34,681 nt of DNA, from assembly GCA_011772595.1 (NCBI GenBank), contig WVZH01000491.1, positions 24,210 through 58,890 of the forward strand, given 5' to 3'. Both the position numbers and the translations under genes were made by a program. This stretch comes from Anaerolineales bacterium (GTDB lineage: Bacteria; Chloroflexota; Anaerolineae; Anaerolineales; E44-bin32). Under the pieces are notes generated by a model. The model did not search any database. It saw nothing but the letters and a program-made list of their open reading frames with translations, and was not told where the DNA came from. Position 1 is the stretch's first letter; the number at the start of each line of letters is the position of its first letter. Below, one piece after another: positions 1 to 9,444 of this stretch.

Positions 1-624
1 CTCACCCGGCATGTGCATTTCACCCACCTGGAAGTGGGGCAGCCCAATTGCCGTGGCATCGTACTCGGACAATATTTGCACATCGACCCCACCGACGGCG
101 TCGATCATCTCCGCCAGGCGAGTGAGGTCGAGCGTGAAGTAGTGGTCGGGTTGTACGCCGAATGTATCGGATAGCGCCTGCGCAACGAGGCTGGTAGCCA
201 GCAATAGATCATCATTTTGGAGTTCCATACCGAGGCGGTACACTTCGTCCAGGCGAATGTCTCTAAAACCAACATCTCCCAGCGAATCAATTGTTACCCT
301 GAGCTCCTTCGGAAAATAGACCGACGCTACCGTACGATTGACGAAATCGACTTTCACGAGCCGCAAGGCGAGCGCCTGACGTGAGGGCTCAAGGTGCTCT
401 CGTTGCGTCAGAAGTACGAGGACCAGCATCGGCTCGCTCTGACCGCACACAGTATCCGCGGAAATAACCACTGTCGACTCGGGCGCTTCGCGTGTCGTGG
501 ACACCGCCAGCGGTGGACCAAGCGGTGTCTGCATCGTTCTCCACACCGCGTAAGCTCCCACCAGGCAGATGGCCAAGATCAAACCTGCCAGAACAACGAG
601 TAGAAATCTAGTCTTGCGATCCAT
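1..624 (-). CDS. LytR-CpsA-Psr (LCP) family protein, C-terminally truncated by the window edge
   Basis: I translated the minus strand from the ATG at 624. The frame stays open for 208 codons and runs off the left edge, so this is the N-terminal part only. A short basic N-terminus (MDRKTR) precedes one hydrophobic helix at about residues 7-28, giving a membrane anchor with the rest outside. The following segment has LCP features: a region ending VDFVNRTVASVYFPKEL, followed by FGVQPDHYFTLDL and a DAVGGVDV motif, which is very typical of the family. LCP proteins transfer undecaprenyl-linked glycopolymers to the cell wall or act in related envelope steps. The start is supported by GGAGG six bases upstream. 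An 18-bp palindrome lies about 45 bases upstream. The catalytic C-terminal part is not in view, so activity cannot be judged. Confidence 0.82.
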   Translation of the reverse strand, partial: MDRKTRFLLVVLAGLILAICLVGAYAVWRTMQTPLGPPLAVSTTREAPESTVVISADTVCGQSEPMLVLVLLTQREHLEPSRQALALRLVKVDFVNRTVASVYFPKELRVTIDSLGDVGFRDIRLDEVYRLGMELQNDDLLLATSLVAQALSDTFGVQPDHYFTLDLTRLAEMIDAVGGVDVQILSEYDATAIGLPHFQVGEMHMPGE

Positions 625-668
625 AGGTCGCCTCCACAATTAGGGGCGAAAGACGGTCATGCTAGGTT

Positions 669-686
669 CAATACGATATCGTATTG
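669..686. promoter_or_regulatory. 18-bp perfect palindrome, candidate operator of the LCP gene
   Basis: The sequence CAATACGATATCGTATTG is its own reverse complement over all 18 bases. It sits in the 124-bp gap between the protease stop (749) and the LCP start (624), about 45 bases upstream of the LCP ATG. It has no loop and no T-run, so it does not look like a terminator. A dimeric repressor site is the simplest reading, but no regulator gene is adjacent. Confidence 0.4.
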
Positions 687-748
687 TCCTTCACAGACAG
701 CTCACATGGCCCTATCAAGGTGAGCCTACCTATTAAATTCGCATATAT

Positions 749-1918
749 TTAATTAAAGCGCCAGTCGCTACGGGGACGTACAGGGGTACGCTTTACAAAG
801 ATTAACTGGGGACCGCTATGACGCACCAATAATGATCGCCCCGACCACCCTGCGTACCCTGGGTTATCAACTCCACATTGAACATCAGACACCCTCAGGT
901 ACAACGTCCGAGTGGCCAACGCAGGTGTCCTAATCGTATTACTTTTTAAGAAACCGACCGCTTGTGTGTCAAACTGCAGGCTCGTCTCAGGGGAGGGCGT
1001 GACGGATTCGATGGGCGTGGGTTGGTCGGGTAGGAACGGGGTAGGTGTATAGGGACGGAAAGGCGTCGGCGTGACAGTTGGGGTTGGGAGAGGAGGCGAG
1101 AGCACACCCCTATAGACATCTTCCCCGGCGGCAGGTGTGGGACCGAGCAGGAAGGGGAATATCAAAAACAACGCCACATTCGTCAAGCCATGTGCCAGGG
1201 TGACACCCAGAATGGACCGAGTCCGTCGCACATAGAATCCAAAATACAGGGCCACTGCAAAGACGAAGAGCATATCCGCGATCGATCGATACCCCAAGTG
1301 AAGTACAGAGAAAATGAGGGCGATGTACACGACGCCGGTTTTTCCAAGCACCCATTCCGCGGTGTGCTGCATCAACCCGCGGAAGACGATCTCCTCAACC
1401 AACCCGGTGAAGACGGTCAGGATGAGCAACGCCTCTATCGCGTAAACGGCGTTCCATTCGGGGATGAGCGGCTGCGGGCGCAGGATGAGGTATTCGACGT
1501 AGCCCAGCGCAAGTCCCGAGGCACCGACGAGGAGCTGGCCGGGCGATAATTGCATTTGCAGTGCTAAGCGTTGGCGCGGAAGCCGTAGATAGCGCACAAC
1601 GGCAAAAGCGGCGAAGAAGATCGGCACGCCGGTCAGCAGGTACCAGTACAAGAGGCGAAAACCGGCCAGCGGTGTGGCCAGGCTGACCATGCGGATCAGC
1701 GGGGCCAAGGCCAAGGTGAGCCATAACCGGGACTGCGGTCGGCTGCGGTCCATCATGCCCAGGAAGACCATCGCCGTAAAGACGATCAAGTGGACCCAAA
1801 ACCCGTAGCGCGCGTCGGCGAACACAGTGAGGGATTCCGCAAGAGAGATGATGAGAAGGTACGCCGCCGCGGCCGCGTGTGAGGGCTTGAATCGAGACCG
1901 GACTTTTTTGTTCGCCAT
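749..1918 (-). CDS. CPBP-family intramembrane metalloprotease with Pro/Thr-rich C-terminal tail
   Basis: This is a polytopic membrane protein with about seven to eight hydrophobic segments. It carries the CPBP (CAAX protease and bacteriocin-processing, Abi) signature: an EEIVFRG motif, where the paired Glu and the Arg belong to the first motif, then a conserved His in FSVLHLGYR and another in LAHGLTN. Family members cleave or process membrane-associated peptides; the substrate here is unknown. After the last helix comes a stretch rich in PTPTPF-type repeats, a linker common in surface proteins. A roughly 75-residue tail follows that I do not recognise. I chose the ATG at 1918 (AGGA 12 bases upstream). 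An in-frame TTG at 1930 would add four residues, but AGGA lies directly against it. The unusual tail could reflect a late frameshift that replaced a normal C-terminal domain. Confidence 0.82.
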   Translation of the reverse strand: MANKKVRSRFKPSHAAAAAYLLIISLAESLTVFADARYGFWVHLIVFTAMVFLGMMDRSRPQSRLWLTLALAPLIRMVSLATPLAGFRLLYWYLLTGVPIFFAAFAVVRYLRLPRQRLALQMQLSPGQLLVGASGLALGYVEYLILRPQPLIPEWNAVYAIEALLILTVFTGLVEEIVFRGLMQHTAEWVLGKTGVVYIALIFSVLHLGYRSIADMLFVFAVALYFGFYVRRTRSILGVTLAHGLTNVALFLIFPFLLGPTPAAGEDVYRGVLSPPLPTPTVTPTPFRPYTPTPFLPDQPTPIESVTPSPETSLQFDTQAVGFLKSNTIRTPALATRTLYLRVSDVQCGVDNPGYAGWSGRSLLVRHSGPQLIFVKRTPVRPRSDWRFN

Positions 1919-2357
1919 GAGCAGGAGCAATCCTACAGGATGGAGCCCCCTTTTGGCAACAGGCGATGCGCGATCTGGGCAACGAACAGTACCTGATCCG
2001 CTCTAGACACGATGAGCGATCCGGTAGCGGTCCTATGGAGTGAGGGAAGCGCTCGGTCATGTGTACCCGAATTTCATCTCGCCTGCATGTATCGATTGCC
2101 GGACGCCAGAACACCTCAGTGTAGAGATTGGAAGCGTGAGGCCCCACCCTGTGCAGGTCGCCTCTGATATTTATTCACCTCTCAAACTTCAAGAATGAAG
2201 CTAATAGACAAAAGATAAACCATTCCCCCACAATCGAGGGAATATTAATTAGATTGACAATTCCTGGTCTGAGGATAAGGAAGCTCTATTGGGGTTTCGT
2301 CAAAATTTGTTTTGATTACTATTCATCGGAGTGACTTATATCAGGAGCGGTCCCTAG
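1919..2357. other. Gene-free stretch between the protease gene and the beta-helix pseudogene
   Basis: I find no credible coding frame, RNA gene or strong hairpin here. The only long open frame is an arginine- and cysteine-rich antisense-like shadow that continues into the protease gene in another frame. Base composition turns clearly AT-rich from about 2160, which marks the left border of the AT-rich block. Confidence 0.5.
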
Positions 2358-3802
2358 TTATTCGCGACCTGTATCAATAGCCTTATCTTTAACAGACGCG
2401 TTCTCCAATATAGTGGCATCACCGTTGATTGGATCCACGAATACTGCTTCAAACACAATAAATGAATGGGCATCTTGCCCTGTTATCCCCCTGCACTTAT
2501 CAAAACTAAATGCAATACGATCCCACATCCATCTTCGTTGTGATGAATGGTCCGGAAAGTAGTAGACGTTGTAGTTAATTATCAGATTCTTGGTAACCCC
2601 TTCATCCGTTCCAAATTATTTAGCCGGATTGAGTACCAACACACAGAGTTCTTGATGATATTGTCTGTTCGATTCCCAGATACAAATAGTGCCCAAATTG
2701 GTTCGCTTGGAGCAGTGAAAAAGGTGTATAGGTCAATTTGACGTCTACGGCACCAGCGCTGAAGTTCTGCTGGGTATTACCAGCTAAAAGACTGCGAGAA
2801 AGTTCTTTCCCATCACCTTGTAGATACACTCCGAATGAATAGTTGTCCAGTATCTTGCATGGATCTATTACGATCTCTCCATTTGGCTAGCCTGCACTGT
2901 TGTCTGTTCTATGAATCCTGAGTCCAGCAAGGTTTGAATTAAGTTAAGAATTATGAATACGTATCTTAGTAGGCGCAGATTTATCCTGCGCCATAATATT
3001 CATACCCGCTAGCCCATTGTTATAGGAACTCACATCCTTGATCACAATTCCGGTCTGGATATCTGTTTTCCCATAAGGATCTGTTGAACCGTGATTGTGA
3101 ATTGTTATGCCCGCGGATGGACTTCCATGGATTTGCGCACTATCGATGAGGAACCCTTCACCCCCATCGGCGATTAAAATGCAGCTTACTAACGTACTCC
3201 TTTGCCGCTGGTATGGAGCGAAATACTCTCCCCCGAGAATTTCCGCACCCCTACATCCATTTAGAAAGATACAGCAATCGTTCCCAGCACTACGCATGAC
3301 ACAATCTTTAATCACCACATTTGAGCAATCAGTGAATAGAGCACATCTATCAAGACCATTCGACAATTCAATATTGCTGACATGGAGCGAATTGATTTCT
3401 TCTCCAACAATGCGATCTGCCTTGTTGTTTCCATTATTTATCAGTCGAGGGCTTTCTCCTTACGATTCATAGCTTACACCTGCTCTAAGAAGTAGCGTTT
3501 CAGAGTTCCACTCTGACCTTGATTTCAAGAATACTCTATCTCCTGGGCTCAACATGATCTCATTGAGACCAGGGTCCTCCAAGGTGCCCTTGAATTTGTG
3601 CCGAGATCTTCATCCTTTCCATGGATTGAGTCAAAATAGAAGGATCTGCTTAAATTCCTTTCTTGAAGTTGTGTTGTGCTTGGTTTATCAACTTGTTATT
3701 GCGATAACTATGCGCATGATGAGGATTTCTGCCCAAGAGCAAGTTGCCCAAAAGTAAGCATACAAGCCCTAAAACAAATCCCTTCGGCTGTATGTGCTCA
3801 TT
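2358..3802 (-). pseudogene. Decayed secreted right-handed parallel beta-helix protein
   Basis: Pieces of one secreted beta-helix protein can be read in order on the minus strand. A start-like ATG lies at 3802. A hydrophobic signal segment (FVLGLVCLLLGNLLLG) follows after a frameshift. Next comes FYFDSIHGKDEDLGTNSR then APWRTL, the classic N-terminal pattern of these proteins, and then LSPGDRVFLKS in a second frame. The helix core with repeated NVVIKDC and GVVIKDVSS-like rungs covers about 3460-2944. The C-terminus reads TGQDAHSFIVFEAVFVDP and ends KAIDTGRE before TAA at 2358. Lesions: in-frame stops at 3460-3462, 2944-2946 and 2887-2889, and at least four frame changes, near 3790, 3670, 3570 and 2610. 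Intact relatives act on, or bind, polysaccharides. It lies downstream of the glycan cluster, on the same strand. Confidence 0.82.
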
Positions 3803-3889
3803 CCAAGATAACCTCCGCCTACTCCTATATGTAGGGATGTATCCTGGTTCAAACTTTGAGTGAGCTTAGCAACCTATCCTTTTGAGCTT

Positions 3890-4657
3890 CTATCGTCCCT
3901 CACCAACGCTTAGCCATAGGTTAACAGAGCGAATGCGACTCTCGCCATCCATGAGATACCATTCAAGCACATAAAGCCCAGGAGAAGGTAAGCTAACCTC
4001 ATATGAGAAAATTGATCGTGCTCCACTCCCTATCCCCAACTTCCTGTCTGGAAAAACATTGGACCTGACGACAAAATCCCCGGACTCTCCAATCGCGTGC
4101 TCAACTCCGATATCTACTTCAAAGACTTCATCAGTGGACACAATAATTCCATTCCCTGTCCCGTTACCGTCTTTAGGCAAAACATACATACTTATGTGGT
4201 CTTGCTTCCCCTCAGAAGACATGGATGAATGAACGAAAACGACACCGAGGACAACAAGCGTCATAAGGATCGAGGCCAGGATTGCTGTCGATTCTAACGT
4301 GCCTTGAGACTTGATAATGGCCACAACCATTAGGGTCCCGTTAAATAACCCAAGTATAAGGATTTGTGGAATTGAATTAAACCCATACAACAACGTACTA
4401 GATATCAAAGAGATAATAGTTGATACCGCAATGCTGATAGGTATAGAAAGTGAAACAAGCTCAAGGCTGCGCATCGTCGCAGATTGGTCATTGGATAGTA
4501 TTGAAAGGATTAAATATCCAGGCATAAAAGCATAGATTATCACCCCTACTCCTGCTCTCACACCCGATTCGACACCCGCGAATACAAGATACGTTTGCAA
4601 AGCGAGAAGGAAAAGCATGAAGAAGAATATAAATCGAGCCCGACCTCGGATCTTCAA
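3890..4657 (-). CDS. DUF1616-like membrane protein
   Basis: The protein has 255 residues. An N-terminal part contains about four to five hydrophobic helices (near residues 9-27, 33-53, 68-90, 95-113, 124-143). A soluble C-terminal domain of about 110 residues follows, predicted to lie outside, with a beta-rich sandwich feel (FEVDIGVEHAIGESGDFVV, then LPSPGLYVLEWYLMDGES). This layout fits DUF1616, a family common in archaea and found beside glycan or surface-protein genes. The molecular role is unknown. Its ATG overlaps the stop of the preceding membrane protein by four bases (ATGA), so the two are translationally coupled and probably work together. Codon and base use are AT-rich like its neighbours. 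Confidence 0.62.
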   Translation of the reverse strand: MKIRGRARFIFFFMLFLLALQTYLVFAGVESGVRAGVGVIIYAFMPGYLILSILSNDQSATMRSLELVSLSIPISIAVSTIISLISSTLLYGFNSIPQILILGLFNGTLMVVAIIKSQGTLESTAILASILMTLVVLGVVFVHSSMSSEGKQDHISMYVLPKDGNGTGNGIIVSTDEVFEVDIGVEHAIGESGDFVVRSNVFPDRKLGIGSGARSIFSYEVSLPSPGLYVLEWYLMDGESRIRSVNLWLSVGEGR

Positions 4658-6225
4658 TCGCCTAATGATGAGTAACCCCCAATCAGGATGTCCCCGTCAT
4701 CATAGAGTATTGAATTCTTCGGATTTGAGCGAATTCTCTCAGTGAATTCTACGATAGGTTTGAAACCAGACCACACAAAACCGAGAGCTGGCTGATGTGA
4801 ATTTAGATCAATCGCGACTAGATCTGCTGAAATCGGTGCATCAACTTGAACCTTGCTACCAATTAAAGCACCATAATTCTCTTGCGATAATGCTTCAAGA
4901 AGTGGTGTTTCATTTTTCCCTGAAAGAAGTAAATATTTCCCATACAAATTAAGATCAGCAAGGATATTAAATCGTTCGTCAGATTCATACTCCTTCAGCC
5001 AGTTCATACTTTTTTGAACGTCCTCTATTCTTGTTCCATTCCCTCGAATCACATAGCTCTCATTCTCAAAGATAAATATTTTGGTAATAGAAGAGATCAA
5101 GAGACAAAAAGAGAACATGAGCATAACCCAGCTCTTGCCTAAGCGTTTTAGAAATATGAAGGCCGATATAGGGAAGAGGATCGATATTGATTTTGTGCTT
5201 ATGCTTCCACGAAAACTGTAAATGACAACATCCGCAACACCAACAAGGATAAATGTCATTAGCAAGATCACCTCATCATCGAGAATATCCCAACCCTTTC
5301 TCTGTATAAGAATCCGATAACATTCAAAAAGAAAACCAGCTATCGCAGTAACTACGATAATTAGAAGGGTGGATGTACTAATCAGGTTTATCGATGAAGG
5401 CCTTATGTACGCGTAAGGTGAAGTATTAAGGTTTGGACTGAGGGTGATGTAGGACAAGAACCTTTCATAAGCGCTTTGGAGCGTTTGTGGATTTATATGC
5501 GGGATATAGGCATTATAGAGAGCCTGATTGAATCCAAGAAATACGATGATGAGGATAAGTGACGAAAGTAGAAGTCCTTGTATGGAACCCGATACGGCCT
5601 TGTTTAATCGAAAATTTTGAAGATACCTTATCATGAAAAGACCAGACAGAAAGAAAATCGCCCAGCTCGCAACTGTATAGTGGATAGTATTCAACGCTAC
5701 AAACAATAAAAACAGAATAAGAAAGGATTTGACAGAACGGCTCTTTGAATATTTGTCCGCGTATAACACGAAAGCAAAGAATATAGGAAGGGCAAAAGCG
5801 TAAGCAAAAACACTATAAATTGCAGTGGCATGTGAGAGATTTAGACATAAGTACATTGTCGCGAGAGCAGATACCCAAGGAGCACCAGTTATCTCATTCA
5901 TCAGAATAAAAAATGAAGCAGCGATTAATAACGATCCAATCGGTAAAAACCCCAAGACCTCAGAATCCATCCCGAGACTACTTGAGAGAGCTAAGAGGAG
6001 ATATATTCGCCCTGGGGCTAGTGATAGCGAGCTTAATGGTCCGGTAGAAGGAATGGTTGGAAGGCTTTCGCCAAGGAAAGATTTAACGAACGCGAGATCA
6101 TAGTAAAGGAAAGGATCGATTACACGTCTTTGGCTTAGAAATAACCCAAAAAGAAAAGATACTACGATTGTAAGGAAGAAAGGTACAGCACCTTTACGGA
6201 GATCTTTATTTCCAAGGATGGTCAT
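4654..6225 (-). CDS. Polytopic membrane protein, probable lipid-linked-sugar glycosyltransferase (GT39/OST-like)
   Basis: The protein has 523 residues with roughly 11-12 hydrophobic helices. The first helix is followed by a loop starting VIDPFLYYDLAFVKSFL, the position where integral membrane glycosyltransferases of the GT-C type carry their acidic catalytic loop. Here the loop contains only a DP and a YYD. The C-terminal 120 residues are soluble (MNWLKEYESDERFNILADL onward) and could form an extracytoplasmic domain. A GT-C glycosyltransferase or a polymer-type protein is therefore the best guess, and I cannot name a family with confidence. It starts 100 bases after the phosphodiesterase-like gene and overlaps the DUF1616-like gene by four bases. 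Confidence 0.55.
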   Translation of the reverse strand: MTILGNKDLRKGAVPFFLTIVVSFLFGLFLSQRRVIDPFLYYDLAFVKSFLGESLPTIPSTGPLSSLSLAPGRIYLLLALSSSLGMDSEVLGFLPIGSLLIAASFFILMNEITGAPWVSALATMYLCLNLSHATAIYSVFAYAFALPIFFAFVLYADKYSKSRSVKSFLILFLLFVALNTIHYTVASWAIFFLSGLFMIRYLQNFRLNKAVSGSIQGLLLSSLILIIVFLGFNQALYNAYIPHINPQTLQSAYERFLSYITLSPNLNTSPYAYIRPSSINLISTSTLLIIVVTAIAGFLFECYRILIQRKGWDILDDEVILLMTFILVGVADVVIYSFRGSISTKSISILFPISAFIFLKRLGKSWVMLMFSFCLLISSITKIFIFENESYVIRGNGTRIEDVQKSMNWLKEYESDERFNILADLNLYGKYLLLSGKNETPLLEALSQENYGALIGSKVQVDAPISADLVAIDLNSHQPALGFVWSGFKPIVEFTERIRSNPKNSILYDDGDILIGGYSSLGD

Positions 6226-6325
6226 TTAACTATTCTTTGGACTCCCGAAATCTGCACTGAAGATGTCAACAACAGAGTTCTGCCATAGTATTCATGAACG
6301 ACCCTTTCTTATTATGGGAGGATCG

Positions 6326-7777
6326 CTATGCGGCTATCCCAAAATGATGAAGGACAAGGCTTTTAAGGCTTAATAAATTCACTTCTTTCCCTTCAGCCCA
6401 TTTGCTGTCTTGAGATATAAAGACGCCTGTGTCCCCGCGGTGACTACCAGGCACGATTTTATGCGAGATCGCATTCACAAATAATGGACTAAACACCTCC
6501 CAGCCTAATCCGTACCCATATTCGAATTCAAGAACGATGTCAGGGTATTCTCCAATATTGACACCCCTGTAAACATCTTCTCGTCGGGCAATCAGCTTTA
6601 TCAAACGAGTGCCGTCTTCAGGGTGTTTACACACCGATGGTAAATAATCGATTATTCGATCCCGAATTCTTTCGTATTCGATGCCTGATAAGGTTCCTCT
6701 ATTGATACATACACCACCATAAGTGTATGCCTTTATGCCGGACATGTCTGAGACATATGCAACAGTGTTGTTCCAGTCAATGATTTGGGGACGAGTATAG
6801 AATTTCATGATTCCAGGAGCAACCCGCAGGACCTTCCCCGCCAGCTTAGCCAGCCCAAACGCACTGACAGCCTTCATACCAGTTCTTTTTATAAATTCAA
6901 CAAACGAAACCTGTAAGCTCTCGTCTGGATTATGGGCAATCAATAGTCCGATCTTGCGAAGCATCTCGTTAACATTCACTAACGTTGCTGGGCGACCACC
7001 ATGACCATGGTCACTCATCACAATAATCGAAGTGTGATCGTCAACCTCTTCCAGGAAACGGCCAAGAAGAATATCAAACCACCCATACGCGGATCTGATG
7101 GTATCTTCGAACTCATTACCAGGATCATATAGTGGATCATCCTTGTCGTGATGACTCCAAAAGAAGTGGCTGATTGCATCCAGTGTGGACCAATAAACAA
7201 ACACAAGATCCCACTCAAAATTCTGCATGACGTTTATCGCGAATTCAGCATCTGCGAAAGCCTGCCTTTTGTGTCGCTCGATGAATGATTTCATCCCTCC
7301 TCGGGATCGATCAGGAAAACCACGAACGCCCGCTATTATTGACGCGTTCGGATACATGTCTAAAACTTCCGGAGGATTTGCTTGGACATCCAACATATCA
7401 GTCGCTCTGCTGACAAGAATGCCTCCTGTATCCCAAACCGGATAACATAAGTGAGGGAAAATCGCGTGTGCGCGGATTTCATTCTTGTTCAGCACATCGA
7501 AAATTGTATTCCCTTGAAGCACCGTGTTATCAACCCGCTCATACTGGATCTTGTATGATTTTTCGAGTGGGTCGATAAATCGTACGATGCCATGTTCCGC
7601 TGGGTTCATTCCAGTGTATATGGTTGCCCAAGCGGTGTCTGAATCTGGTGGAAAGGTTGAAACTACTGGAAGAAGAATACCTTGATCAATCAACCCGGCG
7701 AAATTAGGCATTTCATCAATGAATTGCCCAAGGAGAATCCTATCCAGCGCATCAATCCCAAGGACAAGCAATTTCAC
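6326..7777 (-). CDS. Alkaline phosphatase superfamily hydrolase (type I phosphodiesterase/nucleotide pyrophosphatase-like)
   Basis: The 483 residues open with LLVLGIDALDR, where Asp9 matches the first metal ligand of the family. FPPDSDTAWATIYTGMNP, around residues 42-59, holds the nucleophile region, and HGIVRFIDP follows. The second metal-binding cluster, MSDHGHGG, lies near residue 257. There is no signal peptide, so it should be cytoplasmic. Relatives hydrolyse phosphate mono- or diesters, including nucleotide sugars and lipid phosphates. Its place between glycosyltransferases and directly after a P-loop kinase suggests a substrate in glycan or polyprenyl phosphate metabolism, which is inference. 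The start codon is GTG at 7777, six bases after the kinase stop; no ATG lies near the conserved N-terminus. Confidence 0.78.
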   Translation of the reverse strand: MKLLVLGIDALDRILLGQFIDEMPNFAGLIDQGILLPVVSTFPPDSDTAWATIYTGMNPAEHGIVRFIDPLEKSYKIQYERVDNTVLQGNTIFDVLNKNEIRAHAIFPHLCYPVWDTGGILVSRATDMLDVQANPPEVLDMYPNASIIAGVRGFPDRSRGGMKSFIERHKRQAFADAEFAINVMQNFEWDLVFVYWSTLDAISHFFWSHHDKDDPLYDPGNEFEDTIRSAYGWFDILLGRFLEEVDDHTSIIVMSDHGHGGRPATLVNVNEMLRKIGLLIAHNPDESLQVSFVEFIKRTGMKAVSAFGLAKLAGKVLRVAPGIMKFYTRPQIIDWNNTVAYVSDMSGIKAYTYGGVCINRGTLSGIEYERIRDRIIDYLPSVCKHPEDGTRLIKLIARREDVYRGVNIGEYPDIVLEFEYGYGLGWEVFSPLFVNAISHKIVPGSHRGDTGVFISQDSKWAEGKEVNLLSLKSLVLHHFGIAA

Positions 7778-7783
7778 TACGTA

Positions 7784-8446
7784 TTACCCTTCGATAAGTC
7801 CAATCTCCAAAAGATCCTCAATGACAATGTGGATGTTTGTCTCAATTGATTTCATGCCGTCCAACGCTCTAACCTCTTCTCGGTCTTCAAGGAGTCTGTA
7901 CCAATGATTTCGTTCCCTTAGATATTCAATGTGAGGGATATCAGTTTTTCTTGAGAATGATACGACTTCAGGTGCGCATATGAGGTAGGTTCTGTCAGGT
8001 CGCGGAACGAAATTGAACCAAAGGTCAACTATTTTGCTGAATCGAGCATCATCCATCTGAATATGTGCAGCCATGTCGCTAACAATTGTGTCATAGACAT
8101 ACCTATCAAGGATTATGATCCTGCTGGAGAATATATTTGGCAATAATTTCAGCCAAATTTCAATGAAGTAATCAAGCGAAATCGATACCAAGTATGGAAA
8201 AACAAGAAGTGGATTCAGAAGCGTTTCTTTGGTTTTCCTTCTATAAGCCAGATAGTCATTCAATTGATAGCTCTTCCTCAGGAATATTGATCTTCCGAGC
8301 CACATTACGAAACGTGAAGTGACTGGGATAATCCGTCCATATACGTAGCTTGCTGGGTACCCGTGATCAGATAAATAAGAGCAAAGATCCTTGGCAAGTG
8401 TTGTCTTGCCCGTTCCGTCTACCCCTGTGACAGCGATATAAGTCAT
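7784..8446 (-). CDS. Thymidylate-kinase-like P-loop kinase
   Basis: The 220 residues begin with a clear Walker A motif, GVDGTGKTT at residues 8-16, in the form used by thymidylate kinases. ILDRYVYDTIVSDMAAH matches the DRY/DRF motif that holds the monophosphate substrate. A basic LID-like segment follows near residues 160-190. True dTMP kinases are about 205-215 residues, so the length fits. The enzyme sits inside a glycan cluster and its ATG overlaps the stop of the upstream GT4 gene (ATGA), so a dedicated role on another small phosphate, a nucleotide sugar precursor or lipid, is as likely as dTMP synthesis. The adjacent phosphodiesterase-like gene may act on the same substrate. Confidence 0.7.
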   Translation of the reverse strand: MTYIAVTGVDGTGKTTLAKDLCSYLSDHGYPASYVYGRIIPVTSRFVMWLGRSIFLRKSYQLNDYLAYRRKTKETLLNPLLVFPYLVSISLDYFIEIWLKLLPNIFSSRIIILDRYVYDTIVSDMAAHIQMDDARFSKIVDLWFNFVPRPDRTYLICAPEVVSFSRKTDIPHIEYLRERNHWYRLLEDREEVRALDGMKSIETNIHIVIEDLLEIGLIEG

Positions 8447-9444
8447 TTGTTGGCCAGTTCTTGATAGAATTCACTCAGGGTCGTTGCAAGAGCTTCCCAA
8501 GAAAGCCCTTCCACCAAAGATCTAGTCGATAAGCTTTCCTTAATAGCATTCTCTACTTGATCTATAATCTCCATTTCTGAATCAATATAATAAATGCCAG
8601 TTCCCTCACCAAATCTTTCATGGATAGCATCAAACCTTGTCGATACAACTGGAAGATCACATGCAAGTGCCTCGAGAATAGAGAGTGGCATGCTTATACT
8701 ATTGCCAGAATTCACAGGGAAAATGTAGCAGTCTGCTAACTGATAGAGTTCTTCGACATTCGGTAAATACGTATCGATTACGACAAATCCTCTGTCCCGA
8801 AGTTCCTCAATAAATTCGTCAGTTGGCTGCAGGTACTTGCTTGCAACCATTATTACTTGGAAGCCATGCTCAATCAGAGGCTCCAATGAAGATAAATTTC
8901 TCTCCGGTATTGGATGACCAACATGCAAGATCGTTGGCGATTGTGGATCAAGACAATACTTCCCTCTTAGTCTGAGTTTCTGTTCTTCAGTGACCGGATA
9001 GAACTTCTGGAGGTCGACTCCATTGGGGAGCTGATTGGTATTGCAATTCCATTGATTGCTAAAAAGCACACCAGCGGCTGAACTTTGAACTAGAACAAGG
9101 TCAGGTTGTACGATACGAATCACGAATCCGAAAAGCGTTTCGTACAAATCGTTTGATTTCAATCTCTCAAACCTAAGCGCTGATATTAATTTGTAATTCC
9201 TTCTATTGATAAAGGAAATGGAAAAGAGTAATAATAGACTCATAATTGTCGGCTGAGACAAGATGTGAATTACTTGAGGACTGAATGCTTTGAGGGAAAC
9301 CCAGGTTTTTATGTTAAATAATTTCCCAACGTGCAGTCGAAACACCTTATGGTAGATTTCCAGGCCATATGACAGGGAATGTGCGATATTTTTGTAGCCC
9401 TCATTTAACTGTGGTGAATAATCACCTACAAGACATATCCTCAT
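8443..9444 (-). CDS. Glycosyltransferase, GT4-like (GT-B fold)
   Basis: The sequence from MRICLVGDYS has the N-terminal Rossmann strand of GT-B enzymes. The C-terminal half contains PTILHVGHPIPERN, and then the donor-site signature SMPLSILEALACDLPVVSTRFD with the E-x7-E-like spacing of GT4. It presumably adds a sugar to a lipid-linked glycan on the cytoplasmic side. The ATG at 9444 is preferred because the conserved strand starts there and GGTGAG lies ten bases upstream. An in-frame TTG at 9483 would add 13 non-conserved residues. The stop overlaps the kinase start by four bases. The 234-bp gap upstream (9445-9678) holds no gene that I can see. Confidence 0.78.
   Translation of the reverse strand: MRICLVGDYSPQLNEGYKNIAHSLSYGLEIYHKVFRLHVGKLFNIKTWVSLKAFSPQVIHILSQPTIMSLLLLFSISFINRRNYKLISALRFERLKSNDLYETLFGFVIRIVQPDLVLVQSSAAGVLFSNQWNCNTNQLPNGVDLQKFYPVTEEQKLRLRGKYCLDPQSPTILHVGHPIPERNLSSLEPLIEHGFQVIMVASKYLQPTDEFIEELRDRGFVVIDTYLPNVEELYQLADCYIFPVNSGNSISMPLSILEALACDLPVVSTRFDAIHERFGEGTGIYYIDSEMEIIDQVENAIKESLSTRSLVEGLSWEALATTLSEFYQELANK

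Noticed and set aside
1395..2147. 250-codon minus-strand open frame overlapping the protease gene
   Set aside because: It is rich in Arg, Cys and Pro, has no family pattern, and is the other-frame shadow of the clearly recognisable CPBP protease.
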